From NCBI RefSeq assembly GCF_001886815.1, contig NZ_CP018099.1, positions 4,462,501 through 4,526,500 on the forward strand: a stretch of DNA of 64,000 nucleotides. The letters run 5' to 3'. The first letter of the stretch is position 1. The number at the start of each line of letters is the position of its first letter. This stretch comes from Caldithrix abyssi DSM 13497 (GTDB taxonomy: Bacteria > Calditrichota > Calditrichia > Calditrichales > Calditrichaceae). The position numbers were made by a program, and so were the translations under genes. The notes beneath the pieces were generated by a model. It searched no databases. It was not told the origin of the DNA and saw only the letters and a program-made list of their open reading frames with translations. Shown in pieces: positions 56,184-64,000 of the stretch.

Positions 56184-56233
56184 TTATTTTTAACTCGTTT
56201 TACTTAACAATTTAATTTTAAAACCGCAGTAAA

Positions 56234-56422
56234 TTAATAATCGGCCGCCTCTTTTGCATACTTTTTAAAAAGATCAATAAACACAATATTACTTCTGCAA
56301 AAATCACACTCATAATGTTTACTGTTAGGCAGATAGCGCATCCACTGAAGCCGTTTAATCCTGGTTAAAGAGTTACGTTTACATTTAGGACACTGTCTTT
56401 TTAAAGTAAAATAGTAACGCAT
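56234..56422 (-). CDS. Small zinc-ribbon protein, 62 aa
   Basis: Two Cys pairs, QCPKCKRN and YECDFCRSN, 27 residues apart, should bind one zinc. The rest is very basic. AAAGGGTGCTTTA precedes the ATG. The function is unknown; a nucleic acid-binding or assembly role would be a guess. It lies between the YhcC-like gene and the DMT transporter on the same strand. Confidence 0.65.
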   Translation of the reverse strand: MRYYFTLKRQCPKCKRNSLTRIKRLQWMRYLPNSKHYECDFCRSNIVFIDLFKKYAKEAADY

Positions 56423-56446
56423 TAAAGCACCCTTTTGATTAAACCG

Positions 56447-57301
56447 TTAAGATTTTAGTTTATAAGAAAATTTTTCGTTGATCCACAACGCCATGCCGAC
56501 CAGCGTACCGCCGGCAAGCAGGCGAACGATATTGGTTTTTTCTCCAAAGATCAACAGCGAAACGCCTATAGCCAGCGGAATTTTTAAATTATTGAAAACG
56601 GCCAGCGTTCCGGCATTCACTTTTAGCGCCCCGTAGTTCCATAAGAAAAACCCAAATCCGGAGGCCAATATTCCCAGATAGATTAACGTCCAGATTTGAT
56701 TTTTCGTTAGAACAATTGTCTGCCAGGGAACGCTGCATAAAGCGGCAAGACCCGTAATCAGGGCCGCGCCCAGGTAAAGGGCGGCAAAAATTTGCGCTTC
56801 TTCTTTAATGCCGTTAGACTTTAGGCGTTTTTTGCGATACAAAATTTGCCCGAGGGCAAAACAGAGGTTCGAGGCCTGAACGAATAAAAATCCCACAACA
56901 ATTTGGCGGCTGTCGATTTCCGTCCACAATATGATGCCCGTCCCTAAAATAGAAAGCAGAGCCGCCCCCAGATGCAAAGCATGGAATTTCTTCCGCAAAA
57001 GGTCTTCAAGCAGGGTAACATAAAGCGGCGTAAAAATGGTGAACAGGGCCACCTGAAAGGACTTTAGCCACTGATAGGAATAAATGTAAAAAATGTACAT
57101 CAGGCCAAATTGAACGGCGCCAATCAGCAGCAATGGCCACTGCGCTTTAAACTTTTTCCAGCGGAAAAAAGGCATAAAAACCAGCAGGGCGATTACCAGG
57201 CGCGCAAAGGCCACGAAAATCGGATCAAGATTCGTCAGCTGGCCTTTGATTAAACCAAACGAGAAGGCCCAGAGCAATGAAACAATCAATAAATATATCA
57301 T
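56447..57301 (-). CDS. DMT superfamily (EamA) transporter
   Basis: 284 residues with ten predicted membrane helices in two EamA repeats of five (about 1-135 and 145-275). LLWAFSFGLIKGQL at the N-terminus and FFLWNYGALKVNAGTLAVFNNLKIPLAIGVSLLIFGE near the C-terminus are characteristic. It is an inner-membrane exporter of a metabolite that cannot be named. Divergent from the TonB receptor gene. Confidence 0.88.
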   Translation of the reverse strand: MIYLLIVSLLWAFSFGLIKGQLTNLDPIFVAFARLVIALLVFMPFFRWKKFKAQWPLLLIGAVQFGLMYIFYIYSYQWLKSFQVALFTIFTPLYVTLLEDLLRKKFHALHLGAALLSILGTGIILWTEIDSRQIVVGFLFVQASNLCFALGQILYRKKRLKSNGIKEEAQIFAALYLGAALITGLAALCSVPWQTIVLTKNQIWTLIYLGILASGFGFFLWNYGALKVNAGTLAVFNNLKIPLAIGVSLLIFGEKTNIVRLLAGGTLVGMALWINEKFSYKLKS

Positions 57302-57332
57302 CTTTCACCCTGCGATTAAAGGAGGCAAATTT

Positions 57333-59237
57333 ATGATTTTTAAAAACACAATCAAAAAAAAATTGAATCAACGATCGCTTTTCTTTACTTTTGCAGCTTT
57401 TAATCAAGCAAAGGAACAAAAGCACATGAAGCGATGCATTTTGCTACTTTTAATTTTCCTGATGGCGCTTTATGGTCAGCAAAGCGCTTCAATCACCTTT
57501 GAATTGAAGGAACCGATTATTATTACGGCATCGCGCGCGCCCTCCAGCTTAATGAGCGCGGCGCGAACGGTTTCCGTGCTGGATTCGGGCGCCATCTCTC
57601 GTCTGCCGGTCCATTCCGTTCAGGATGCGCTGGGTTACATCGCCGGCATAGATTTGCAACAGCGCGGCAGTCAGGGCGTGCAGGCCGATGTCAGTTTACG
57701 CGGCGCCGGTTACGAACAGACTCTGATTTTAATCGACGGCATTAAGGTAAACGATCCGCAAAGCGGCCATCACAATTTAAACCTTGCTTTTTCCTTGCAG
57801 GATATTGAACGAATCGAGGTTTTAAAAGGAAGCGGCTCCCGCCTTTATGGGCCTAACGCCATGGGCGGCGTCATCAATATTATTACTAAAAAACCGCTGA
57901 CCCAAAAACTCGATTTTTCAATAATTGGCGGCGATTTTCGCTACAATGAATTCAATCTCAATTACGATTTTCAGGCGCTAAAGGCCAATCACAGGTTGAG
58001 CCTGAATCGCTCCAATAGTTCGGGATATCGCCCCAATACGGATTTTACCATCCAGACGGCGACTTACAAAAACAGCTTTGCAATTAAGCATAATCCGTTT
58101 CATTTTACAGCCGCCTACAACGCCAAAGATTTTGGAGCCAGTCGTTTTTACCATCCGGCCTTCCCCTATCAAAAGGAAAAAACCGAAACCTTTTTCTTAA
58201 ATATGGCGGGACAAATTTTCTCTGACGCAACCATGCCGACCTTTTCGCCAAAGATTTACTGGCGGCGGCACCATGATGATTTCTTGTTGGATTACACGCG
58301 CCCTGAATGGTATCACAACAAGCACCAAACGGATGTGCTGGGCGCCGAATTATTAACCGCTTTTTCCTCTCGCCTGGGACGCACGTCCATCCTGGGAGAA
58401 TGGCAGCACAGTAAAATCGTGAGTAGCAATCTGGGAGATCATCAACGAAATATGGCCGGTTTTTCAGCCGAGCAGCAGTTTACTGTTCGCCGCTGGCAGA
58501 TTGTTCTGGGCAGTTCGTTTTACTATTACAACCGTTGGGGATGGCAGATCAGCCCCGGGGTTGACGTCAGTCTTCAGCTCACGCCCCATTTTACGCTTTA
58601 CGCCTCGGGCGGCACTGGCTTTCGACCGCCCACCTTCACCGAACTGTACTACCACAGCCCGGCCAATCGGGGCAATCCACAGCTAAAGCCGGAACGCAGC
58701 GTCGACATCGAAACGGGAGCCCGTTTTAGAACAAAGCGAACGCTTACGTCTTTTGCCCTGTTCCGCCGTTACGGTTCCAACCTGATCGACTGGATTTTTG
58801 AAAGCGAAGGACAGTACTGGCAGGCGGAAAATGTTTTGCAGCTCACCACCAGCGGACTGGAAGTTTCATCGCAATGGACGACCCAACGCCATTTGCTTAA
58901 AAACATCCATTTCAATTACACCTATTTAACCTCCGACAAAGCGGGTCGCCAGATCATATCGAAGTATGTGTTTAATTATTTACGCCACCAGTTTATCCTT
59001 GGCATCGATCAACAATTTGTAAATCGCCGCCTTGCATTATCGTGGAAACTGCGCTATGAAGATCGGATTAACAGCCAGGCTTATTTTTTAACCGACGTGC
59101 ATGTTAGCTGGCAAATAAAAAGGTGGCGTATTTTTAGCCACATTTCAAACTTGTTCGATCAAAAATATCAGGATTTTGCATCCATCCCCCAGCCGGGAAG
59201 GTGGTTCAAGATGGGCGTGCGCTTCAGCGTTTTTTAG
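57333..59237 (+). CDS. TonB-dependent outer-membrane receptor (BtuB-like)
   Basis: 634 residues from ATG 57333, preceded by AAAGGAGGCAAATTT, the best ribosome binding site. ATG 57426 (603 residues) gives a standard signal peptide, MKRCILLLLIFLMALYGQQ, and may be the real start. The TonB box region EPIIITASRAP is followed by a plug (PVHSVQDALGYIAGIDLQQR, GSGSRLYGPNAMGGVINIITKKP) and a 22-strand-type barrel ending in FSVF. BtuB and other vitamin or siderophore receptors look like this. No cobalamin riboswitch is visible upstream. Confidence 0.88.
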   Translation: MIFKNTIKKKLNQRSLFFTFAAFNQAKEQKHMKRCILLLLIFLMALYGQQSASITFELKEPIIITASRAPSSLMSAARTVSVLDSGAISRLPVHSVQDALGYIAGIDLQQRGSQGVQADVSLRGAGYEQTLILIDGIKVNDPQSGHHNLNLAFSLQDIERIEVLKGSGSRLYGPNAMGGVINIITKKPLTQKLDFSIIGGDFRYNEFNLNYDFQALKANHRLSLNRSNSSGYRPNTDFTIQTATYKNSFAIKHNPFHFTAAYNAKDFGASRFYHPAFPYQKEKTETFFLNMAGQIFSDATMPTFSPKIYWRRHHDDFLLDYTRPEWYHNKHQTDVLGAELLTAFSSRLGRTSILGEWQHSKIVSSNLGDHQRNMAGFSAEQQFTVRRWQIVLGSSFYYYNRWGWQISPGVDVSLQLTPHFTLYASGGTGFRPPTFTELYYHSPANRGNPQLKPERSVDIETGARFRTKRTLTSFALFRRYGSNLIDWIFESEGQYWQAENVLQLTTSGLEVSSQWTTQRHLLKNIHFNYTYLTSDKAGRQIISKYVFNYLRHQFILGIDQQFVNRRLALSWKLRYEDRINSQAYFLTDVHVSWQIKRWRIFSHISNLFDQKYQDFASIPQPGRWFKMGVRFSVF

Positions 59238-59380
59238 AAGATTCGCGTGTCATTGCCACGAACAGCCCATTTACAAGCATCGGGCCGTGAACAAGGGATG
59301 TAAGGGATACCGCCTCCGGGAAAAAACAAATTCAGCATAATGCCGGCGCTGTTGCCTGTAACGCTTCAACGCTCATATTA

Positions 59381-59761
59381 TCAGACTGGCGAATTGTTGG
59401 GCTTATGATTGCTCAATTCTTTAATAGCTTTAGAAAGCTCAACCAATTTAATCGGTTTTCTTAAAATATTTTTAATGCCAATCTTTGAGATGTATTCCAT
59501 GGAATACTTTTCCACATAAGCGCTAATAATGACGATGGGAAAGTCTGGATTCTGGTTCAATACTTTTTTTGCAAATTCCAGACCGTTCATCCGGGGCATT
59601 TCTATATCTACAACCGCAACCTGAGGGTTTTCTTTTTCCATTACTTCCAGAGCTTCCAGACCGTTAGAGGCAGTTACCACATTGTAGCCTTCCATTTGCA
59701 GAAAATCTGAGATCATCTCACGGACATCGGGCGCATCGTCCACCACCAGAACTTTAACCAT
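59381..59761 (-). CDS. Single-domain response regulator (CheY-like)
   Basis: 126 residues, receiver domain only. Acidic pocket Asp8-Asp9, phosphorylation site Asp52 in VVDIEMPRMNG, switch Ser in IVIISAY and the conserved Lys in LRKPIK. No output domain, so it must act through protein contacts. GAAGGGTAA precedes the ATG. It stands alone; the kinase-like genes at 62-64 kb are the closest possible partners. Confidence 0.92.
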   Translation of the reverse strand: MVKVLVVDDAPDVREMISDFLQMEGYNVVTASNGLEALEVMEKENPQVAVVDIEMPRMNGLEFAKKVLNQNPDFPIVIISAYVEKYSMEYISKIGIKNILRKPIKLVELSKAIKELSNHKPNNSPV

Positions 59762-59935
59762 TTACCCTTCCTTCATACTTTACATGTTTGATCGTTCCTG
59801 TTCATCAATTTAAGCTCTTTATAATTATCGTCTCGATTTAAAAAAATTTAACTAAATATGTGTTTTCACATATTTATTTGCAAAAAACTTAATCAATGTC
59901 TTACATTCAGAAAAAAATGAGAGAAACTCGACAAA

Positions 59936-60877
59936 ATGCTTGATCGTCTGAAAATAGGACATTATACAGACACAGAACGCGGTACGGGCTGCACAGTAGT
60001 GCTCCCTCCATCTGGCAATGTTTGCTCGGCCTGCGCTTTTGGCGCTGCGCCGGGCACGCGGGAGTTGGCCCTTTTATCCCCGGATAAAAAGATTCAGGAA
60101 ATCCATGCGCTGGTGCTAACCGGGGGAAGCGCCTTTGGCTTAAACGCCGCGCATGGAGTGATGGAAGAACTGGCTAAAGATGGGATCGGTTTTAAAACGC
60201 ATTACGGCCTTGTTCCCATTGTTCCGGCGGCGGTAATCTTTGATAAGAACATTGGTAGCGCGCAAGCCTATCCCGCGGTAGAAGATGCCAGAAAGGCTTA
60301 TCGACAGGCTCAATTTAACAATAAGGAGATGGGAAACGTCGGCGCCGGCACAGGCGCTACGGTGGGAAAATGGGCCGGGATGGAGTATGCCATGAAGGCT
60401 GGGCTGGGCCTGGCCGAAATCGCTTTTGAGGGAATACGCGTTCTGGCGCTGACGGTGGTTAACGCCGTGGGAGACGTGCTGGATGAGCAGGGGAATATTC
60501 TGGCCGGAGCCGTGGATCATTCCGGCGCCTTTCTGGCCGCCACTGGCAAAGAGAGACGCTGGGGGGCGCCTAAGATTGGCATGGGCGCAAACACTGTTTT
60601 AACCGCCGTGTTTACCAATTTTAACTGTTCCAAAACAGAGGCCCATTTTCTGGCCAAACGCGCCCACCTGGCCATTGCCCGCAAAATTGAGCCGCCGCAC
60701 ACCTCATTTGACGGGGATGTGAGTTTTGTCTGTTGCCTCCCGGAAAAAGATGTGACGATCGACCTTGCGGCTTCGCTGGTCATGAACGCCGTTGAGCAAT
60801 CCATTGAAAACGGCGTTATGGCGGCTGAGCGTTTACTCGGTTTTCGAAGTATCCATGAAATAAGGGGACGGAAATGA
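59936..60877 (+). CDS. P1/S58 family peptidase (DmpA-like, self-processing)
   Basis: 313 residues. IGHYTDTERGTGCTVVL, CSACAFGAAPGTRELALL, LVLTGGSAFGLNAAHGVMEEL, GNVGAGTGATVGKW and the DVSFVCCLPEK region follow the family order. DmpA-type enzymes are made as one chain that cuts itself before a Ser/Thr nucleophile. Here the candidate lies in the GNVGAGTGATVG region or further on and is not certain. It should be an aminopeptidase. It overlaps the next gene by 4 bp. Confidence 0.88.
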   Translation: MLDRLKIGHYTDTERGTGCTVVLPPSGNVCSACAFGAAPGTRELALLSPDKKIQEIHALVLTGGSAFGLNAAHGVMEELAKDGIGFKTHYGLVPIVPAAVIFDKNIGSAQAYPAVEDARKAYRQAQFNNKEMGNVGAGTGATVGKWAGMEYAMKAGLGLAEIAFEGIRVLALTVVNAVGDVLDEQGNILAGAVDHSGAFLAATGKERRWGAPKIGMGANTVLTAVFTNFNCSKTEAHFLAKRAHLAIARKIEPPHTSFDGDVSFVCCLPEKDVTIDLAASLVMNAVEQSIENGVMAAERLLGFRSIHEIRGRK

Positions 60878-61488
60878 TTGCAGAAATCAAACAGAGCTTA
60901 TCTCTTATTAATTTCCAGCTGTTCCTGTTTAGCATGGTGCTCTTTTTTGCCGGATATACTCTTGCGCCCTGGGCTTATTATAAAGACATAAAGTTTCTGC
61001 TGGCCTACCCTAAATGGCTCGCTAAAAAATTGGACAAATTAGCTTCCAGGCACTGGCATTTTGCCACTCTGTTTATGTTCATTTTAGGCGTCAATACCTT
61101 TTCTTTATTTATTGATTTACTTTCCGGCCTGGCGCCTCTTTTGCCTGTGGTGTTTGCCGTGTGGACCGGTTTTAATGTGGGCGTTATTACCTATCACACC
61201 CTGGTCGGTAAATTCTATTTTGCTTCGCTTTTGAATCCCGTGGCCTTATTCGAATTACCCGCGGCGTTTATTGCCTTTACGCTTGCTTTACAATACAATT
61301 GTGTGCTTATTGGCTGTCGCTGGCTGGGCGATATTCCCCAGAACTTTTCTGCTTATCTTAAAGCCTTCTTCTGGATTGTTATGCCGTTATTAATAATCGC
61401 AGGCCTTATCGAAACATTTGCCATTAAGTTTGCTCAGCGCATTGAAGAAGCCGAAGAGGAAAAAGACAAAACAAAAGACGATTTGTAA
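60874..61488 (+). CDS. SpoIIM-like (DUF95) integral membrane protein
   Basis: 204 residues with about five membrane helices. LPVVFAVWTGFNVGVITYHTLVG followed by NPVALFELPAAFIAFTLAL is the conserved pattern of the SpoIIM family (loop HxxFE-LPA). The C-terminus is very acidic (EEAEEEKDKTKDD). There is no evidence for sporulation here; the family is widespread in non-sporulating bacteria. Overlaps the S58 peptidase gene by 4 bp. Confidence 0.6.
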   Translation: MIAEIKQSLSLINFQLFLFSMVLFFAGYTLAPWAYYKDIKFLLAYPKWLAKKLDKLASRHWHFATLFMFILGVNTFSLFIDLLSGLAPLLPVVFAVWTGFNVGVITYHTLVGKFYFASLLNPVALFELPAAFIAFTLALQYNCVLIGCRWLGDIPQNFSAYLKAFFWIVMPLLIIAGLIETFAIKFAQRIEEAEEEKDKTKDDL

Positions 61489-61493
61489 AGAGA

Positions 61494-62111
61494 TCAGACT
61501 TCGATTCCTAATTTTTTAAAGTCGCCTTTTAATTTTTCAACGCCTTCAAATAACACAGCCTGCATGCCGGCCTTTTTTGCGCCCTGCACGTTAACCTCTC
61601 TGTCGTCGATGAAAAGACATACCTCCGGCGCAAAACCGACATTTTCGGCGGCTTTTAAATAGCACTTTTTATCTGGCTTTAAGGCGCCTATTTCAAAAGA
61701 CAGGGTCGGCTTTTCTACGGATTTGATGAAAGGGAATTTTTCCCTGCAGTAATTCCAGTGCAGTTCATCCGTATCAGACAGCAAGCCCACCGGATAGCGC
61801 TTTTTTACCTGCCAGAACAAATCTTCCATGCCCGGAATCGGCGCAAAAACATCCACCCAGTAATCCACAAAACGCTGATAACTCAAATTCAAATTAAAAT
61901 CTCTGCTGAACGCTTCGTAAAAATCGTAAGAACTTATTTCGCCACGGTTTAATTTTCTAAACAATTCGTTATTAAAGGCCGCATCCAGTATTTTAGCCGC
62001 ATCCTCCGGATGGTCGGTATCTACGCCAAAAAACTTTGCCGTCTGCTGATTGAACTTAACGTCCACCAATACGCGCCCCAGATCAAAAATAATAGCTTTT
62101 ATCTCTGCCAT
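61494..62111 (-). CDS. HAD-IA family hydrolase
   Basis: 205 residues from ATG 62111, preceded by GGAAGGGAAGAA; the frame is open 19 codons further. Motif I IIFDLGRVLVD (Asp10), helical cap at about 15-85, motif II LLSDTDELH, motif III Lys in GALKPDKKCY, motif IV LFIDDREVNV. It resembles YihX/epoxide-hydrolase-type HADs that dephosphorylate sugar phosphates. The DLGRV in place of DLGGV is a minor change. Confidence 0.9.
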   Translation of the reverse strand: MAEIKAIIFDLGRVLVDVKFNQQTAKFFGVDTDHPEDAAKILDAAFNNELFRKLNRGEISSYDFYEAFSRDFNLNLSYQRFVDYWVDVFAPIPGMEDLFWQVKKRYPVGLLSDTDELHWNYCREKFPFIKSVEKPTLSFEIGALKPDKKCYLKAAENVGFAPEVCLFIDDREVNVQGAKKAGMQAVLFEGVEKLKGDFKKLGIEV

Positions 62112-62317
62112 TTCTTCCCTTCCTTTTAGTAAAAGTCGTAATCTATAAAGATTAGAAATTTGTTTCAATTAAAACAGAAAAATTTAAACGTGGTGCTGAA
62201 AATAATCTGGCTTTTTCAGGGGCAACCTATTATTTAAAAGGTGTTTTTAATGCAAAAAAAAAGCAGCCGCTTATTAGTGTAAAAAAGTCTCTATCCTTTC
62301 CCCAAAAGGCGAACGTT

Positions 62318-62683
62318 TTATCTTTTAATATGAATTTTGACCTGAACGTATTTACCTTTCTCATGGATAAAATCTAATTTAGCCGAATAGGTATCGAGAA
62401 CGGCTTGTAAGTTGGCGCTAAACGGTGGAGGCTCCGAAATTGTTGTGTAAACAAGGAAAGAATACAAATATTTATCATGCATTAGATCCAGGCTGATTTC
62501 AATCGGATGATCGGATAATTGTTTTAAGTAGTTCAGAACGTAATTAATGACTTTGATTAACGGCCTGATATCCGCTGTTTCTAAAAAGCAACCTTCATCA
62601 AGGATTAAATTGGCCTGAATCTTTTTTTCATCAACAATAAAGCGAATCAGTTGTTTAAGATCCACTGGATTTTGAAAGTGCAT
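62318..62683 (-). CDS. Hypothetical protein, possible degenerate histidine-kinase ATPase-like domain
   Basis: 121 residues from ATG 62683, preceded by GGGGGGAAAG; nine more codons are open upstream. The segment ADIRPLIKVINYVLNYLKQLSDHPIEISLDL resembles the N-box helix and first strand of GHKL ATPases, but no Gly-rich ATP lid is seen. The resemblance is weak. It follows the sensor gene on the same strand, about 80 bp away. Confidence 0.5.
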   Translation of the reverse strand: MHFQNPVDLKQLIRFIVDEKKIQANLILDEGCFLETADIRPLIKVINYVLNYLKQLSDHPIEISLDLMHDKYLYSFLVYTTISEPPPFSANLQAVLDTYSAKLDFIHEKGKYVQVKIHIKR

Positions 62684-62762
62684 CTTTCCCCCCGGGATTA
62701 AATGGCACATTTCTAAAATATTGAAAAAACCGGTAAGATAAAAATCTTTTTTAAAAAATTAT

Positions 62763-64000
62763 TCATTTAATGATGATTGAAAATTGACATCCCTCCTCAG
62801 GTATGGATTCAATCGATATTTCAGCGTCCATCATTTTTGCCAGTTTTTTCAGAATTAAAACATCAAGATAGCTTGTATTTTCCAGATTGGCGGGGAAACT
62901 CACGTCCTTTCGTATCAGATTCATTTCTCTTTCCGAAAAACCCTGGCTGTTATCCTTAAAGATAATTATGCTTCGATTGTTATCCGCAACGGAGGTAATT
63001 CTGATGAGATGGTTGCGGTCTTGATGTTTATGAATAATGCTTAGCTTAAACAAAATTTCCAGCGTCTTCAGCAGCAGATTCTCATCGGTATGAATGACGT
63101 TGTTCTCGATGTGCGTTAATACCTGCACTTTATTTTCGCTGATGACTGATTGAAGCTGTTGCGTAATCTTGCGAATCAAATCATCTACTTGCACCTCCTG
63201 GCGGGCGATTCTTTCCACCTCAGTAGCAAAATATTCGTTAAAAAAGTAGAGTGAATTCAATAAGTTTTTATGAATTTGGGAAAAGTAGGAAAAGAAGGTG
63301 TCGTTTTCGATCAATTCTTTTTTCTCCCACAACGAACGGCAATAGCCATTTATTATGGGGAGCAAATGGTCCCGAAGAATTGAAATTTCTTCTTTGTACA
63401 GTTCAATGGTTTTTAGCTGTTCTCTGATGACTTCAGCGGAGCGTTTTAACCGAAGCTCAATATCTTTTTGTTCGGTAATGTCCTCGATGTGCATAATAAT
63501 TGAATCAGGCGCAACATAGGCTAATTTAATGGACAAATAGCCGGTTTGATTTCCAGAAATGTTAATTTCCAGTTGCGTTTCCAGAGATATCTCATTCGAA
63601 TAGCATTCTTCCAGCAGTTCCGTTAATTGAGGGATAAAGTGATAAATGGCGCTACTGCTTTTGCCCAGGAACTCATTGATACGCCCAAAAGAAGAAGCCA
63701 GTGCCATGTCATTATAATCAACCAGAACAAATTCATTACCCTGTTTTTGCCAGATCAGAGTTGGCAGGGGCAAACTTTCGAATTGAGCCCTTAAACGCGC
63801 TTCGTTTTTTTTGAGCTCGCTCATCTGGTACAGACGATCGTTTCCCAGGCTAATGATCTTTTCCTGCAGTTCCTGAACTATTCTCTTTTGTTTCAGGGTA
63901 AAAGCCAATTTTTTGCCAATGATTTTTAATAACTTTTCCCTATTCTCCTCCAGAACCACGGGCTCTTCGAAAAGGAAGCTCATCGAACCGACCACTCTGT
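62763..64000 (-). CDS. Sensor protein with GAF-like, PAS and degenerate histidine-kinase domains (partial, N-terminus outside)
   Basis: About 412 residues are visible and the frame is open at the window edge. The first residues (VGSMSFLFEEPVVLEENREKLLKI...) look like the end of a GAF domain, so the true start lies beyond 64000. A PAS domain follows at about 70-180 (FESLPLPTLIWQKQGNEFVLVDYNDMA, IEDITEQKDIE). A helical region has LRDHLLPIINGY in place of the usual HELRTPL. The ATPase part has no clear N-box Asn and a reduced G-box (IIIFKDNSQGFSE). Catalytic activity is therefore doubtful. Confidence 0.75.
   Translation of the reverse strand, partial: RVVGSMSFLFEEPVVLEENREKLLKIIGKKLAFTLKQKRIVQELQEKIISLGNDRLYQMSELKKNEARLRAQFESLPLPTLIWQKQGNEFVLVDYNDMALASSFGRINEFLGKSSSAIYHFIPQLTELLEECYSNEISLETQLEINISGNQTGYLSIKLAYVAPDSIIMHIEDITEQKDIELRLKRSAEVIREQLKTIELYKEEISILRDHLLPIINGYCRSLWEKKELIENDTFFSYFSQIHKNLLNSLYFFNEYFATEVERIARQEVQVDDLIRKITQQLQSVISENKVQVLTHIENNVIHTDENLLLKTLEILFKLSIIHKHQDRNHLIRITSVADNNRSIIIFKDNSQGFSEREMNLIRKDVSFPANLENTSYLDVLILKKLAKMMDAEISIESIPEEGCQFSIIIK

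Noticed and set aside
57302-57425. Possible cobalamin riboswitch before the BtuB-like receptor
   Set aside because: The region is too short and lacks a B12-box sequence (GCCACTG-like).
1-64000. tRNA and rRNA genes
   Set aside because: None recognised in the intergenic regions by eye; a tRNAscan run would be needed to exclude them fully.

Overview
The window looks like a chromosomal segment from a Gram-negative, probably thermophilic bacterium of the Calditrichota type (Caldithrix-like). This is an inference from protein character: outer-membrane barrels, a TonB receptor, TolC, a ferritin, a homodimeric pyruvate dehydrogenase E1 and a type I-B CRISPR system. No rRNA or tRNA gene is visible, so the taxonomy rests on no marker gene.

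Layout. 1-1.7 kb: end of a glycosyltransferase/nucleosidase operon and a small membrane protein. 2.4-5.8 kb: a DUF5916 outer-membrane protein converging on a RelA/SpoT-TPR alarmone synthetase. 6.0-10.4 kb: an exported protein followed by an ABC transporter with two permeases and a double ATPase. 10.5-12.7 kb: a complete IS1634/IS4-like insertion sequence whose transposase appears to need a -1 frameshift. 13.1-16.6 kb: an operon of NAD-isocitrate dehydrogenase, NrnA-like phosphoesterase, chorismate synthase and a hidden SelW-like selenoprotein. 17-19.3 kb: metF, an acyltransferase and a ZIP transporter. 20-24.7 kb: a hypothetical gene, a DUF1573 protein with an in-frame UGA (second selenoprotein), exported MsrB, an M1 peptidase and ferritin. 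24.8-29.7 kb: hflKC, then an M23 peptidase and a rhomboid. 30.5-36 kb: the pyruvate dehydrogenase operon (aceE-aceF-lpdA).

36.3-47.6 kb is a complete type I-B CRISPR-Cas locus. It has 30 identical 30-bp repeats with 29 spacers, a decayed leader-distal end, and the genes cas6-cas8-cas7-cas5-cas3-cas4-cas1-cas2. 47.8-54.8 kb is a drug/solvent efflux operon of the YbhGFSR type, with its TetR regulator, TolC, a membrane-fusion protein, two ATPases and two ABC-2 permeases. 55.2-64 kb holds a YhcC-type radical SAM protein, a small zinc ribbon, a DMT transporter, a TonB receptor, a response regulator, an S58 peptidase, a SpoIIM-like membrane protein, a HAD hydrolase and sensor-kinase-like genes.

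The most notable signals are the two selenoprotein genes at 13123-13353 and 20747-21160. Both have an in-frame TGA at a family Cys position. Both also have a small hairpin with a GU-containing loop exactly 16 nt downstream. The SelW-like gene has no standard ORF at all and the DUF1573 gene would be called as a truncated 75-residue protein, so ordinary gene calling breaks both. Other points are the A_AAA_AAG frameshift site in the transposase, several families of dispersed intergenic repeats (one carrying insertion-sequence-like ends), and a CRISPR trailer interleaved with ATTCCC-N8-GGGAAT palindromes.
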